Positions 1 to 11,091 of a stretch of DNA of 64,000 nt are shown here, piece by piece. Under the pieces are notes generated by a model, which searched no databases, was not told where the DNA came from, and saw only the letters and a program-made list of their open reading frames with translations. This stretch comes from Alicyclobacillus sp. SP_1 (GTDB lineage: Bacteria; Bacillota; Bacilli; Alicyclobacillales; Alicyclobacillaceae): positions 1 to 64,000 of the forward strand of contig NZ_JAMCCX010000094.1 of NCBI RefSeq assembly GCF_024706985.1. The letters are read 5' to 3'. The stretch's first letter is position 1. The number at the start of each line of letters is the position of its first letter. The position numbers and the translations under genes are program-made.

Positions 1-104
1 CAGGGCTCTTTCGCCCCGCTCCGTGGTGAAGCGACAGCGACTATCTTACCTCGCCCTCGCTCCTTTTGCAAGTCTTTCTCCCGACTTTTCTTCGCTTTTT
101 TCAA

Positions 105-155
105 AATAAAAAAGGCGGGCACCTGACGGCCCCTCTGGACACAGGTTCACCCGCG
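105..155 (-). terminator. Intrinsic terminator after lysS
   Basis: On the minus strand a GC-rich stem (GCGGGTgaACCTG pairing with CAGGTGCCCGC) lies just past the lysS stop and is followed by a T-rich run. It would end the transcript that includes lysS. Confidence 0.7.
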
Positions 156-162
156 TGATGAT

Positions 163-1698
<1,536 letters not shown>

Positions 1699-1740
1699 TC
1701 ATGAAAACATACACAAATTTCAGACAGAACTCCTTGTGTC

Positions 1741-2217
1741 CTATCGATGAATTTCGAGAATCTTAAACTGGATAGTTCCTGCAGGCACGGCGACATCAAC
1801 GGTCGACCCAATCGACTTACCGAGCAGCGCGCGCCCTACTGGGGATTCGTTCGAAATTTTATTGCTACCAGGGTCCGCTTCAGCCGAGCCAACAATGGTA
1901 TATTCCACTTGCTCGTCAAATTCTATGTCCTTCAAAACGACGGTCGACCCGATGGAGACCATTCCTGTGTCAACTTCGGATTCGTGGATAATTCGCGCGT
2001 TGCGGAGCATTTTCTCCAGTGTCATGATGCGCCCTTCAATGAATGCCTGTTCATTCTTGGCGTCTTCGTACTCCGAGTTTTCGCTGATATCGCCATAGGA
2101 GATGGCGAGCTTAATACGCTCCGCGACTTCCCGCCGCTTGACGCTTTTCAATTGCTCTAGTTCCTCCTCGAGCTTACGCAAACCCTCGGGAGTCAAGAGC
2201 ACCTCTTTTTCTGCCAT
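1741..2217 (-). CDS. greA: Transcription elongation factor GreA
   Basis: Binds the RNA polymerase secondary channel and stimulates cleavage of backtracked RNA. The 158-aa protein has the N-terminal antiparallel coiled coil (residues 1-75, [17 protein letters not shown], with the acidic tip [13 protein letters not shown]) and a C-terminal FKBP-like domain ([18 protein letters not shown]). Length and order match the family. The start is ATG with an AAAGGGG ribosome site. It sits 87 bases upstream of lysS and probably shares its terminator. Finding greA between the small XRE regulator and lysS is a local departure from the Bacillus order, where dusB is found here. Confidence 0.95.
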   Translation of the reverse strand: MAEKEVLLTPEGLRKLEEELEQLKSVKRREVAERIKLAISYGDISENSEYEDAKNEQAFIEGRIMTLEKMLRNARIIHESEVDTGMVSIGSTVVLKDIEFDEQVEYTIVGSAEADPGSNKISNESPVGRALLGKSIGSTVDVAVPAGTIQFKILEIHR

Positions 2218-2296
2218 GCCAATCGCCCCTTTTCAAAGCAGTACAGCTACTTACTTATGCCAACCACAGGTGGATGTATGCTCCCAAGATGGGACA

Positions 2297-2326
2297 GAGC
2301 ACCGTCAGGAAATCCCGACAGTGCTC
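2297..2326. repeat. Inverted repeat upstream of greA
   Basis: A near-perfect hairpin (GAGCAC-GTC-GG arms, about 13 bp, with a short AAAT loop) stands between the XRE regulator gene and greA. No U-run follows on either strand, so it is not a standard intrinsic terminator. It may be an operator, an attenuating hairpin or an RNA processing site. Confidence 0.45.
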
Positions 2327-2413
2327 TCAGCCATGCACCGAACTGACGTCTATCGGCAATTATAGAGACGCCCCGTGGGGTTGTCAACGGATACCAACGC
2401 CGCACTCGTGGGT

Positions 2414-2644
2414 TTACGAGTCCTCCTGCGCCGCCGCACTCTCTGCTTCTCCAAACAATTCTGCAGCCGAAACTGTCAATTCACGCTCAAGCCGCTTCAA
2501 CAATTCGGGCGTAGGCGTTCGCGTTCCCCGTTCTAGAGAGCCGATAATCGCCAGAGAAACTCCTATCCGGATGGCCAACTCTTCCTGGGTCCAGTGTTTC
2601 AACTTCCGGTAGGCACGCAACTTCCTACCAAAAACGTCCGACAT
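2414..2644 (-). CDS. Small XRE-family helix-turn-helix protein (YazB-like)
   Basis: A 76-aa DNA-binding protein made almost entirely of one Cro/CI-type helix-turn-helix: LRAYRKLKHWTQEELAIRIG followed by a recognition helix (SLAIIGSLERGTRTPTPELL). It overlaps the end of folK by 20 bases, so it is probably translated from the same message. B. subtilis has yazB at the same place after folK, and the match in size, position and fold makes orthology likely. Its targets are not known to me. The acidic, alanine-rich tail (ESAAAQEDS) is outside the domain. Confidence 0.88.
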   Translation of the reverse strand: MSDVFGRKLRAYRKLKHWTQEELAIRIGVSLAIIGSLERGTRTPTPELLKRLERELTVSAAELFGEAESAAAQEDS

Positions 2645-3125
2645 ACCTCACCCCATCCTTCGACAATCTATCGGCTATTTGTTGAAAGGTCTGACCGCCC
2701 AGTCCGCGCCGGCCCGGACACAGTTCCGCCAACGGTATCATGACAAAGGCCCGTTGCCACATGCGCGGATGAGGTACTTGTAGCACTTTATAACAGATTG
2801 CGCCGTTCCCGTACAGGAGTAAATCTACATCGAGCGTGCGCGGCCCATTCGGAAACTCGCGGCGCCGACCCGCTTGTGCTTCCACACGCAGGCATTCTGC
2901 AAGTAATTCCAAAGGAGACAGTTGAGTAAAGAAACGGGTGACCATGTTCAAAAACTGAGGTTGATCCCGGTATCCAACCGGATCCGTCTCATACACAGCG
3001 GAAGTCTCCACCGGACCTACCGCCAACTTTCCCAAGCTTTCGACCGCCTGATTCAGGTAGTGAATTCGACCACCTTGGTTTGACCCGAGCGCAACAAACA
3101 CTTCGACATCACGAGACGACTGCAT
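2625..3125 (-). CDS. folK: 2-amino-4-hydroxy-6-hydroxymethyldihydropteridine pyrophosphokinase
   Basis: Transfers pyrophosphate from ATP to hydroxymethyl-dihydropterin, giving the substrate of FolP in folate synthesis. The 166-aa protein begins with the family signature VFVALGSNQGGR and contains the ATP/pterin-binding stretch GPRTLDVDLLLYG and the motif PHPRMWQRAFVMIPLAEL. It overlaps the end of folP by 17 bases, indicating coupled translation. The folB aldolase gene, normally between folP and folK in Bacillus, is absent, so dihydroneopterin aldolase must be encoded elsewhere or replaced. Confidence 0.95.
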   Translation of the reverse strand: MQSSRDVEVFVALGSNQGGRIHYLNQAVESLGKLAVGPVETSAVYETDPVGYRDQPQFLNMVTRFFTQLSPLELLAECLRVEAQAGRRREFPNGPRTLDVDLLLYGNGAICYKVLQVPHPRMWQRAFVMIPLAELCPGRRGLGGQTFQQIADRLSKDGVRYVGRFW

Positions 3126-3903
3126 CTTCAGCGACCATCGCCTCCATCATGCGAGCAACGCGGACACTCGCCTGGACATCATGCACGCGCACTGCTCTTA
3201 CCCCAGCGGCTACGGCATAGGCCACACCAGCCAAACTTCCTTCGAGCCGACTGTCCACAGGAAGTCCAAGCACGCCTCCCACGACCCTCTTGCGGCTTAT
3301 GCCGAGTAACACTTGTGGCCCCAGTTTCGCAAACTCAGGCAGCGCCCGCAGCGCCTGAAGGTTTTGGTCGTGGGTCTTAGCAAATCCGATGCCCGGGTCA
3401 ATCCAGAGTCGATTCTGCGCGATGCCTGCGCGAAGACATCGCTCCACGCCCATCCGGGTCTCTGCGAACAACTCGGAGAGTCCATCCCCAGTCGGTTCGA
3501 CCGGGCGATTGTGCATCCACACATAGTCACAATGCGCCTTGGCCACAAGTTCCAACATGGACTCTGAACACTGCGCACCAGACACGTCATTAACCATGTC
3601 CACCCCCATCGCCAGGGCCCGCCTCGCAATCTCGGGCTTATATGTATCAACGGAGATGCGGACTCGCAAGCGCCCACACACCGCTCGAAGCACGGGTTCA
3701 AGCCGCTGCCACTCCTCATCCATGGACACAGGCGTATGCCCCGGGCGCGTGCTCTCCGCCCCCAAGTCAATGATGTCTGCCCCTTCTTCCTGCAATTGCA
3801 AAGCGCGACCGACCGCTTCATCAACTGCAAAAAATTGCCCGCCGTCCGAAAACGAATCGGGAGTTATGTTGACAATCCCCATAATGAGAATGGGCTGGCG
3901 CAT
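3109..3903 (-). CDS. folP: Dihydropteroate synthase
   Basis: Joins hydroxymethyl-dihydropterin pyrophosphate with p-aminobenzoate to form dihydropteroate. The 264-aa product has the classic N-terminal signature MGIVNITPDSFSDGG, the second loop GAESTRPG, and the barrel motifs ISVDTYKPE, VNDVSG and DPGIGFAKT. The reading frame is open further upstream (to 4098), but the extra residues are not family-like and run into hslO. An AGAGGAGG ribosome site 8 bases before the ATG at 3903 fixes the start. The gene is in an operon with folK and the XRE gene. The pab genes that precede it in B. subtilis are not here. Confidence 0.95.
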   Translation of the reverse strand: MRQPILIMGIVNITPDSFSDGGQFFAVDEAVGRALQLQEEGADIIDLGAESTRPGHTPVSMDEEWQRLEPVLRAVCGRLRVRISVDTYKPEIARRALAMGVDMVNDVSGAQCSESMLELVAKAHCDYVWMHNRPVEPTGDGLSELFAETRMGVERCLRAGIAQNRLWIDPGIGFAKTHDQNLQALRALPEFAKLGPQVLLGISRKRVVGGVLGLPVDSRLEGSLAGVAYAVAAGVRAVRVHDVQASVRVARMMEAMVAEDAVVS

Positions 3904-3949
3904 GAAACCGCGCCTCCTCTCTTGACGACAGCTGGCTGTCGCCCAGAAT

Positions 3950-4846
3950 TCACTCAAATTCCACTCGAGACTCGTCCAACTCTGCCAGCGAACGGCGCAG
4001 GTCATCAGCGTCAAACAAGTAATGCTCATTACAAAAATGACATACAACTTCCGCCTGCCCATCTTCTTCGAGCATCGACACGAGTTCTCCTCTACCAAGA
4101 GACTTTAACACGTTTTCTAGACGGATTCGCGAACATGTGCAGCGAAATTCCACCGGAACAGACTCCGTCTGCACCGCATCAGGAGCGACTAAGAGCAACA
4201 AATCTACAGCACTCGCCCCGTGCTGAAGAACATCCGTCACACTCGGCACGGCCCGCAGACGTGCTTCCAACAAGTCAATATCTTCGGGGCGAGCGTCAGG
4301 CAGTAGTTGCAGCAGAAAACCTCCCGCCGCCAGTACTTGGTTCTCCGTCCCCACCAAGACCCCTGCTCCCACTGCTGACGGAACTTGTTCCGACGTAGCA
4401 AAATAATATGTGAAATCGTCCGCAATCTCTCCCGACTGCAATTCGGACGATCCGGTATAGAAATCTTTCAATCCGCTGTCCCTTGTCACATACAGTGTCC
4501 CTCTCCCAACAGCACCTCCCACATCCAACTTCCCGAGCGCGTTGGCTGGCAAGTGCACAAATGGATTGTCCACGAATCCCCGGACGTGGCCGTTGGCATC
4601 GGCATCGACGAGAATGCGACCAAGTGGGCCATCGCCTTCCACACGCAGAGTGAGTCGTTCTTCATTCTTTAAGAGTCGCCCCATCATCAAACCAATCGTC
4701 GCAGTTCTCCCCAGTGCCGCCGTAGCCACTGGCCACGTATGGTGCCGGGTTTGCATCGTCTGAACAACATCTGTGCTGACACAGGCAAACGCCAGTCCTC
4801 TTCCAGAAAGCATGGAGGCGCGCACCACTTCATTGACCACTTTCAT
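3950..4846 (-). CDS. hslO: Redox-regulated chaperone Hsp33
   Basis: Holdase chaperone switched on by oxidation and unfolding in the cytoplasm. The 298-aa protein ends with the expected zinc centre of four cysteines, CTC and CHFC about 30 residues apart, preceded by the conserved DVLQHGASAVDLL linker region. The central fold shows the typical GPLGRILVDADANGHVRGFV. The frame extends 16 codons further upstream, but the ATG at 4846 follows AGAGGAG at good spacing and gives the usual family length. It sits between ftsH and folP as in B. subtilis, although coaX, prsA-like yacD and cysK of that region are missing. Confidence 0.95.
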   Translation of the reverse strand: MKVVNEVVRASMLSGRGLAFACVSTDVVQTMQTRHHTWPVATAALGRTATIGLMMGRLLKNEERLTLRVEGDGPLGRILVDADANGHVRGFVDNPFVHLPANALGKLDVGGAVGRGTLYVTRDSGLKDFYTGSSELQSGEIADDFTYYFATSEQVPSAVGAGVLVGTENQVLAAGGFLLQLLPDARPEDIDLLEARLRAVPSVTDVLQHGASAVDLLLLVAPDAVQTESVPVEFRCTCSRIRLENVLKSLGRGELVSMLEEDGQAEVVCHFCNEHYLFDADDLRRSLAELDESRVEFE

Positions 4847-4888
4847 TTGGACACTCTCCTCTTGGCAGTAAAAGCCTTTGACTACAAG

Positions 4889-4918
4889 GAACAACCCCCG
4901 AACAAGTCGAGGGTTGTT
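4889..4918. terminator. Hairpin between ftsH and hslO
   Basis: AACAACCC pairs with GGGTTGTT around a 14-base loop, just after the ftsH stop. The T-run is poor on both strands, so it could be a weak terminator or a stabilising 3' hairpin of the ftsH message. Confidence 0.45.
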
Positions 4919-4951
4919 TGTCTGCGATTACTTTCCGGAAATCATGCAAAC

Positions 4952-7051
4952 TCACTCTGTTTTCGGTGCACTTGAATTGTCGCCATCGGGCGTGGCGTTA
5001 TCCCCACTGTCCTCCGCGGACGCCTCATGTCCTCCAGGCTCTTGGTTCGAGGACGAGAGAGTTTCTGTTGGAACCGTACCCGGCAAAGGCCCCTGCGCGG
5101 GTGACGGGTTTTGCGGAGCCGATGAGTTCTCCACGGGCGGCTGACTTCTGTCTGGTTCAGCCGGAGGCTGAACATCCGGCTTAAGATGGACTGGCACGCC
5201 ATCCATGGCCAAGCGCTGTGCCAAGTCATCCGTCCTCAAATCCTCCGGGTCTCGCCCTTCCATGATGGCGCGAATCTCGTACTCATCGATGGTTTCTTTT
5301 TCGAGCAACAAATTGGCCAGTGCATCCAGTTTGTCCCGGCGCTCCGTCAACAGACGACGCGTGCGTTCGTGACACACTTCGACAATCTGCTTCATCTCCA
5401 CGTCAATTTCAAACGCCACTTGGTCACTGTAGTTCGCTTCGCTCGACAGGTCTTTGCCGAGAAAGACCTGACCTTGACGACTACCATACTGCATGGGGCC
5501 CAGTTTCTCACTCATGCCATACTCAGTGACCATTTGCCGAGCAATGCCCGTGACGCGCTCCAAGTCATTGGACGCTCCTGTGCTGACTTCGCCAAGAACA
5601 ATTTCCTCCGCGACCCGCCCGCCGAGGAGTCCGCAGATGCGGTCGAACATCTCTTGTCGTGTCATAAAGTAACGGTCTTCTTTCGGCAAAGTCACTGTGT
5701 AGCCACCCGCCATGCCTCGCGGGATAATGGTGACTTTGTGCACAGTATCTGCCGCCTGCAGATAATACCCCACTACCGCATGTCCGGCTTCGTGGAAAGC
5801 GACCAACTTTCGTTCGTGCTCACTGATGACGCGCGACCGCTTCTCTGGGCCTGCCATCACGCGGTCAATCGCCTCATCGACATCGACGGTCGTGATTTTA
5901 CTCTCCCGCTTGCGAGCGGCGAGTAGCGCAGCTTCGTTCAATACGTTTTCTAAATCGGCACCCGTAAAGCCAGGCGTGCGCTTGGCGATAACGTCCATGC
6001 GAATGTCTGTCGCAAAAGGCTTGTTGCGCGAATGCACGCGCAAAATCTCTTCGCGACCACGAACATCGGGTCGATTGACGACAATCTGGCGGTCAAATCG
6101 GCCAGGGCGCAACAACGCTGGGTCGAGAATATCCGGTCGGTTCGTCGCCGCAATAATGATGATACCATCGTTTCCACCAAATCCATCCATCTCAACAAGC
6201 AGCTGGTTCAATGTTTGTTCTCGCTCATCGTGTCCTCCGCCGAGCCCAGCTCCGCGGTGACGGCCCACAGCATCAATTTCATCAATGAAGATGATGCAAG
6301 GTGCGTTCTTTTTCGCCGTTTCAAACAAGTCACGAACACGAGATGCACCGACACCAACAAACATTTCCACGAAGTCCGATCCGCTGATAGAGAAGAACGG
6401 CACGCCCGCTTCTCCTGCAACCGCACGGGCCAGCAGTGTCTTACCTGTTCCCGGCGGCCCGACGAGCAACACGCCTTTCGGGATGCGCGCACCCAGCAGC
6501 GCAAACCGTTTCGGATCTTTCAAAAACTCGACAATCTCTTCCAATTCCGCTTTCTCTTCATCCGCTCCAGCGACATCGCGAAACGTCACTCTGCGCTTCT
6601 CTTCCGTGTACAGCCGCGCGCGGCTTTTACCAAAATTCATCACGCGGTTGCCGCCGCCCTGCGCCTGATTGAAGAGGAAGAACATGATGACAAAGATGAA
6701 CACGAAAGGAATGATGGACGTTAAGAACTGAATCCAAACAGACTCCTTCGGTTCCGGGTTGGTGTACCACTTGACTTTATTGTTGACCAACAATGGATAA
6801 ATATTGTCATCGTACAATCCTCTGGTCGAGAACTTCTTGCCGTCACTGAGTGTCCCGTCAATCGTGACCGTGAGGCCATCGGGCGTCACGTAGACCGGTC
6901 CGGAAATGTTGTTCGTCTTGACATCATTAATAAAGGTACTGTAAGCAATCGTCGACTGAGGTGGGCGCGAGCCGGTCATGAAGTCCACCACACCCACAAT
7001 CGCCAGCAAAATCAAGACATAGAAGACAATGCTGCGGTAAAACCTGTTCAT
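4952..7051 (-). CDS. ftsH: ATP-dependent zinc metalloprotease FtsH
   Basis: Membrane-anchored AAA+ protease that degrades misfolded membrane proteins and regulators. The 699-aa protein has two membrane helices (about residues 5-24 and 112-128) flanking an extracytoplasmic loop, Walker A GPPGTGKT (198-205), Walker B IIFIDEID (253-260), the arginine-finger region RPGRFDR, and the zinc-binding HEAGH at 420-424. A long proline/serine-rich, acidic tail from about residue 630 is variable in the family. The ATG follows GAGAGGAGGTAAGGC. An extended -10 (TGGTACAAT) lies 30 bases upstream. Neighbours hpt and tilS keep the Bacillus order. Confidence 0.97.
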   Translation of the reverse strand: MNRFYRSIVFYVLILLAIVGVVDFMTGSRPPQSTIAYSTFINDVKTNNISGPVYVTPDGLTVTIDGTLSDGKKFSTRGLYDDNIYPLLVNNKVKWYTNPEPKESVWIQFLTSIIPFVFIFVIMFFLFNQAQGGGNRVMNFGKSRARLYTEEKRRVTFRDVAGADEEKAELEEIVEFLKDPKRFALLGARIPKGVLLVGPPGTGKTLLARAVAGEAGVPFFSISGSDFVEMFVGVGASRVRDLFETAKKNAPCIIFIDEIDAVGRHRGAGLGGGHDEREQTLNQLLVEMDGFGGNDGIIIIAATNRPDILDPALLRPGRFDRQIVVNRPDVRGREEILRVHSRNKPFATDIRMDVIAKRTPGFTGADLENVLNEAALLAARKRESKITTVDVDEAIDRVMAGPEKRSRVISEHERKLVAFHEAGHAVVGYYLQAADTVHKVTIIPRGMAGGYTVTLPKEDRYFMTRQEMFDRICGLLGGRVAEEIVLGEVSTGASNDLERVTGIARQMVTEYGMSEKLGPMQYGSRQGQVFLGKDLSSEANYSDQVAFEIDVEMKQIVEVCHERTRRLLTERRDKLDALANLLLEKETIDEYEIRAIMEGRDPEDLRTDDLAQRLAMDGVPVHLKPDVQPPAEPDRSQPPVENSSAPQNPSPAQGPLPGTVPTETLSSSNQEPGGHEASAEDSGDNATPDGDNSSAPKTE

Positions 7052-7081
7052 GCCTTACCTCCTCTCGGTCACGGCGGGAAT

Positions 7082-7090
7082 ATTGTACCA
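7082..7090 (-). promoter_or_regulatory. Extended -10 promoter element before ftsH
   Basis: The minus strand reads TGGTACAAT, a TGn-extended sigma-A -10 box, 31 bases upstream of the ftsH ATG. I see no convincing -35 at 16-18 bp, which fits an extended -10 promoter but leaves the call tentative. Confidence 0.45.
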
Positions 7091-7161
7091 TACGTACAGA
7101 GACGGCGACAGCCATGCAAGCCGATGCCTTGAACCGTTTGTGACAGTTGTGAGGACACTCG

Positions 7162-7701
7162 TCATGTCTGATAGACTTCCGCTCTGAGGACACCTACATA
7201 TGGCAAATTCCGATACCTTTCAGCATAGTCCAGGCCGTATCCGACAATAAATTCATTCGGTACTCGAAAACCATAATGGTCGGGACGAATATCGACCGAA
7301 CGCCCCTCCGGTTTGTCAAACAAAGACACGATGCGGACCGATGCGGCTCCTCGATGAAGCAAATTGTCCCGCAGATAGCGAAGCGTCAATCCGCTGTCGA
7401 CAATGTCCTCCACCAAAATCAAGTGGCGCCCCTCGACCGATGCCTCCAAGTCTTTCAAAATACGCACCACTCCAGAGGACTTGGACGAGGCCCCGTAACT
7501 CGACGTAGCCATAAAATCCATCTCCAACGGCACCGTCACATGTTTGACCAAATCAGCCATAAAAATGACCGCACCCTTGAGAACACAGACGAACAAGGGA
7601 TGACAGTTGGCACACTCTCGGCTCAAGATGTCCCCTAGTTCGGCCACGCGCTGTTGGATTTGCTCTTCATCGAAGAGTATGCGCTCAATGTCCTGGTGCA
7701 T
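7162..7701 (-). CDS. hpt: Hypoxanthine phosphoribosyltransferase
   Basis: Salvages hypoxanthine and guanine by transferring phosphoribose from PRPP. The 179-aa product contains the PRPP-binding signature VEDIVDSGLT (residues 97-106) and the N-terminal PPi loop VLKGAVIFMADL. The frame is open up to a GTG at 7761 that overlaps the tilS stop (GTGA), but the ATG at 7701 follows GGAGTGGAGGG and gives the normal length. The gene lies directly after tilS and before ftsH, the order seen in most Bacilli, where HPRT and TilS products can also bind at the ftsH promoter. Confidence 0.95.
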   Translation of the reverse strand: MHQDIERILFDEEQIQQRVAELGDILSRECANCHPLFVCVLKGAVIFMADLVKHVTVPLEMDFMATSSYGASSKSSGVVRILKDLEASVEGRHLILVEDIVDSGLTLRYLRDNLLHRGAASVRIVSLFDKPEGRSVDIRPDHYGFRVPNEFIVGYGLDYAERYRNLPYVGVLRAEVYQT

Positions 7702-7757
7702 GACTTCCCTCCACTCCTCCACGCTTTCAAAACCCTGAGTCCGCCGCCCTCGACGCT

Positions 7758-9245
7758 TCACGAGCTAGGTACTGTGCGGGCCAGTGCGGGTGGCAACAAC
7801 TCAACCACCACCCGCGGCGGCACTGCGGTCACTGTCCAGCCAGAGTCCTCAGTATCCACCGTTTTCAAACGAGATCGTACCATCCCCGGAATCCACAGAA
7901 CATGGTCCCCTTCTGCTACCACTGGCCATGCACTCCGTAGACCTTTGGGCAGTTTGCGTTCGCCAAATACATCGGAAATTTTTTTCGATCCGGTCATGCC
8001 AAGCGGCCATACCCGCTCGCCAACATGACTGGTCCGAATGTCGACTTCCCTCAGCGCTGCGGGAAATCTGACTTGCCATGCGGACGGCGTATGTATACCT
8101 TCATTGTGCAACATCCAAGGTCGGCAAGTCCACTTCCAACCGTCAGCTGTCGTGATTTCTTCCGAGGTACACATCGACCATCGCTGCGAACACTCCACCG
8201 CACGTCCGCTTTGTTCTATCCAACTACCGACGGCAGGATACCCAAGGACGACTTCGTCGTACAGGCGCCAAGCTTTCACACCAGCAGGGAGATGGATGCA
8301 AGCGGACACGTTCTTCGAATGAACCAAGTTCATCACTGCCTCAATGTGCACCGAAGACCAATCCACTTGAGGGAAATACATCAATAGTAGGCGAATTGCG
8401 CGGCGTTGTAAAGGAAGCGGCCACTCGAGCAGGGCTTTTACCGATACTCGGTAAGCCTGACCCTGTGCCAACACAGAAACCAGCGGCATCAACTTCCCGG
8501 CAACCCATTCCTGGAGCCAATCGTCTTCTTCCCGCAACAGCTGGCTCTGCCGGCGTGCGACGGCGTGAAGTTCGGGCTGCATCTCCAGCAACAGAGGTAC
8601 GACTTGCCTCCGAATTCGATTCCGAACCATAGCGTCGTCATGGTTGGAGGCATCTTCGCGGTGCTTCCATCCTTCGTGGGCCGCGACCGCCGCCAGTTGC
8701 TGTTTCGTAAATTTCAAAAATGGCCGCACCATCAGAAGAGGAGTCGACTCTATTCGCGACACATCTCGCATCCCAGCCAGCCCCGCCAAGTGAGCCCCTC
8801 GCAGAAACCTCCAAAGAAACGTCTCGACGACATCGTCCGCATGATGGCCCAGTGCCAAGATGGTCGACCCCGTCTCTTCGCACAGACGCCGCAACGCTTC
8901 GTGGCGTAACCGCCGTGCGTCTGCTTCCAATCCCTTGCGATCCGGATTTGAAATGGTCCCCAATTGTACATATTCTACACTCACAGGCAATCCCAACTCG
9001 TGCGCCAGTGTGACGACAAAGTCTGAATCGTCGTTTGCCTCCGAGCGAAGTCCATGGTGGACGTGGCCGACATGAATCTGCAAGTCTGCGCGGGCGGCGA
9101 CCGAGTGCAGCATGCGCAACAAAACCGTGGAATCCAATCCCCCCGAGCACGCTACGAGCATCCGTCTGGGGCGCAAACTTGGCAAAATTGCCTGCAAATG
9201 TTGCAACCATGCTTCTCGGTCGAGACCTTGGTCGACGGCTGACAC
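7758..9245 (-). CDS. tilS: tRNA(Ile)-lysidine synthetase
   Basis: Converts cytidine 34 of tRNA-Ile(CAU) to lysidine using ATP and lysine, so that it reads AUA. The 495-aa protein has the PP-loop motif SGGLDS at residues 34-39, the downstream ALGHHADDVVETFLWRFLRG signature, and a C-terminal TilS domain (RVWPLGMTGSKKISDVF). Starts at GTG with AGAGGATGAG upstream. It sits between the yabT kinase and hpt; its TGA overlaps an in-frame GTG of the hpt frame. Confidence 0.95.
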   Translation of the reverse strand: MSAVDQGLDREAWLQHLQAILPSLRPRRMLVACSGGLDSTVLLRMLHSVAARADLQIHVGHVHHGLRSEANDDSDFVVTLAHELGLPVSVEYVQLGTISNPDRKGLEADARRLRHEALRRLCEETGSTILALGHHADDVVETFLWRFLRGAHLAGLAGMRDVSRIESTPLLMVRPFLKFTKQQLAAVAAHEGWKHREDASNHDDAMVRNRIRRQVVPLLLEMQPELHAVARRQSQLLREEDDWLQEWVAGKLMPLVSVLAQGQAYRVSVKALLEWPLPLQRRAIRLLLMYFPQVDWSSVHIEAVMNLVHSKNVSACIHLPAGVKAWRLYDEVVLGYPAVGSWIEQSGRAVECSQRWSMCTSEEITTADGWKWTCRPWMLHNEGIHTPSAWQVRFPAALREVDIRTSHVGERVWPLGMTGSKKISDVFGERKLPKGLRSAWPVVAEGDHVLWIPGMVRSRLKTVDTEDSGWTVTAVPPRVVVELLPPALARTVPSS

Positions 9246-9315
9246 GATATTCTCATCCTCTGCACCACAAGATGTACGCTCCCATGATACCAGAGTCCGC
9301 GAAAGAGTTCCGAAC

Positions 9316-10236
9316 TCAGGACGATTTCAACAGCACCACCCAGGCGGCGAGCGTCGCAGCCGTCGCCGACGAGACAGAAAACCACATGAATCGCTCCGTC
9401 CAGTCCATGCGCTCTGCCTGGCTCACAGAGACACGTGCGGCTCCACTGGTGGACACTGCAGGAGAGGCCTGGAGCATCTGAACGGCGGTCTCTGCACTTC
9501 GTATGCGACTTTCTAGAATGCCAACTAACACGGAGTTGCGCCGCGGTGCCGGAGTCAATTGAGAAAGTATGCTGTACAGCCACTTTCGTCTCGACTCGAG
9601 CGGAGACTGCATTAAATCGGCCGGTGGGGGCTGACGTAAAAACAAAAACACGAGTGCCAAGCCAACGAGATCGTACGCAGCATCTGCAGTCCGCGAGCCA
9701 AGCCCCCAAAATCCGCGATCATAGGTCGGGGTGTATTGCCGCACAGACCTGCCGAACGACGTAACACCTCCAATGTCCACTAGGCGTGCGCGCCGTTCGC
9801 TCTTGCGCTCGACCAGCAGATTTTCTGGTTTCACATCGCAAAACGCGTAACCTTTTTCATGGAGCGAGGAAAGTGCCGACAAATAGTCACCAAAGAGGCG
9901 GTCCAAATCCGGATCGCCGAGCGACTTTGCCGCCACTGGAAGTGTATCTCCAGAAATTAATTCCATCACGTAAAAAAATGGCTTGCCGAGTGCATCGTCG
10001 TCCATCAAGACCGGCTGCACAAAAGCCGGGCTGGCAGACGCCAAATCGGACAATAAACGCCACTCAGACGCAATGTCTGCACTGACTGCACTCACCTTCA
10101 AAGCCACCAACGCGTTGCCTTTGCCAGTCTGAGTCGCTTGATAAACTTCACCATTGGCGCCCGACCCAAGACGCTGTTGAACGACAAACTCCTGTTGACT
10201 CCACTTTCCTCGCAAAACCGTCCCCGGCTTCAACAT
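9316..10236 (-). CDS. yabT: Serine/threonine protein kinase (YabT-like), membrane-anchored
   Basis: A 306-aa Hanks-type kinase. It shows the glycine loop RLGSGANGEVY (residues 22-32), the ATP-binding lysine in ALK (47), the catalytic CDVKPEN (Asp134) and DIGG (Asp154) in place of the usual HRD and DFG triads. The C-terminus has one predicted membrane helix (about 280-302, FSVSSATAATLAAWVVLL), so the kinase faces the cytoplasm. B. subtilis YabT has the same layout and gene position between yabS and tilS; there it is a sporulation-associated, DNA-responsive kinase. Orthology is inferred from synteny and architecture. The substituted triads suggest a fairly divergent member. Confidence 0.88.
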   Translation of the reverse strand: MLKPGTVLRGKWSQQEFVVQQRLGSGANGEVYQATQTGKGNALVALKVSAVSADIASEWRLLSDLASASPAFVQPVLMDDDALGKPFFYVMELISGDTLPVAAKSLGDPDLDRLFGDYLSALSSLHEKGYAFCDVKPENLLVERKSERRARLVDIGGVTSFGRSVRQYTPTYDRGFWGLGSRTADAAYDLVGLALVFLFLRQPPPADLMQSPLESRRKWLYSILSQLTPAPRRNSVLVGILESRIRSAETAVQMLQASPAVSTSGAARVSVSQAERMDWTERFMWFSVSSATAATLAAWVVLLKSS

Positions 10237-10239
10237 CGG

Positions 10240-10959
10240 TCACAGAGACGCCAGACGTGCGCCGTCGTCCTCATTCGGACGCTGCTGCAGCAGCGTCAAA
10301 GCCGTACGCAAAGCCGGTCCGGTTGGGGTACCGCCGCTCGCTACGTAGCAGCGCTTCAAGGCGGACTCATCTACCTTCGAAGTGAACGGCTGGATGGTCT
10401 CTGCCATGCCGTCATGGCGAGACGGAAAGCAGACGACCGCCACTTGGGAGTCTCCAAGACGTGCACTAAGCGACAGCGAAAGGTCTTGTATCGCTTCTCG
10501 CACCATCGCCATTTTGTGTTTCATGCTCGCACTCGTATCGACCAATACGACCAATTCAAGTGTCAGTTCTTCTTGCAATTTGTCCACAACTTGTGAGACT
10601 CGGGCTCGCTCTTCGGGCGGCAACTCTTCTGTCGTTTTGCCGAGCACCGACTGCAGTTCCTGACTCACAGCTTGCTGCAGAGTCAGTTGCATGGTCTGAT
10701 GCGTCATCATCTGAGCGGTCGCGGCAACGTTGTGCGGTTCGACAATTCGGCACATGCCACCACCCGCGTCCGCAATGGACAGCGCCTCTTGGCGTCCGGC
10801 TCTGCCCATATCGCCCCCGTCGACCACGCCAATCACATTCACCGAAATGCCTTTGCGGAAAGCTTCCACCGCTACATCCACCGGATTTTCTCCAATGTTT
10901 GAGCACCCGTCCGTAATCAGTAGAATTTGTCGCAACCTGGCCTCGCTACGCAACATCAA
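10240..10959 (-). CDS. yabS: VWA-domain protein YabS
   Basis: A 239-aa protein with a von Willebrand factor A fold. The N-terminal strand RQILLITDGCSN is followed by VNVIGVVD, and a metal-site DTSASM (Asp141-Ser143-Ser145) appears in the second half, so two VWA-like halves seem to be present. It lies 3 bases upstream of the yabT kinase, in the same order as spoIIE-yabS-yabT of B. subtilis, so the two products may work together, with the VWA protein as partner or substrate of the kinase. Its molecular role is not established to my knowledge. Confidence 0.85.
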   Translation of the reverse strand: MMLRSEARLRQILLITDGCSNIGENPVDVAVEAFRKGISVNVIGVVDGGDMGRAGRQEALSIADAGGGMCRIVEPHNVAATAQMMTHQTMQLTLQQAVSQELQSVLGKTTEELPPEERARVSQVVDKLQEELTLELVVLVDTSASMKHKMAMVREAIQDLSLSLSARLGDSQVAVVCFPSRHDGMAETIQPFTSKVDESALKRCYVASGGTPTGPALRTALTLLQQRPNEDDGARLASL

Positions 10960-11091
10960 AACACCTCCGCCGTTCTCCCAATTCTGGTATCCCTAGCAGT
11001 ATGGGCGAACGAGGAGGGGAACATTCTCCATCCGACAGATTTTCTGGGGTCTTTCGAGTCTTCTCCGGGCGTGACGGACAAGGGGCTCGAC

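Noticed and set aside
1-104. Possible rRNA or tRNA remnant at the left edge
   Set aside because: No conserved rRNA segment or cloverleaf could be found; the stretch is too short to judge.
3736-4398. 220-aa plus-strand ORF across folP and hslO
   Set aside because: Antisense to two well-supported genes, proline-rich low-complexity product, no start signal.
9152-9709. 185-aa minus-strand ORF over the tilS-yabT junction
   Set aside because: Wrong frame of the yabT kinase and tilS genes; composition typical of a shadow ORF.
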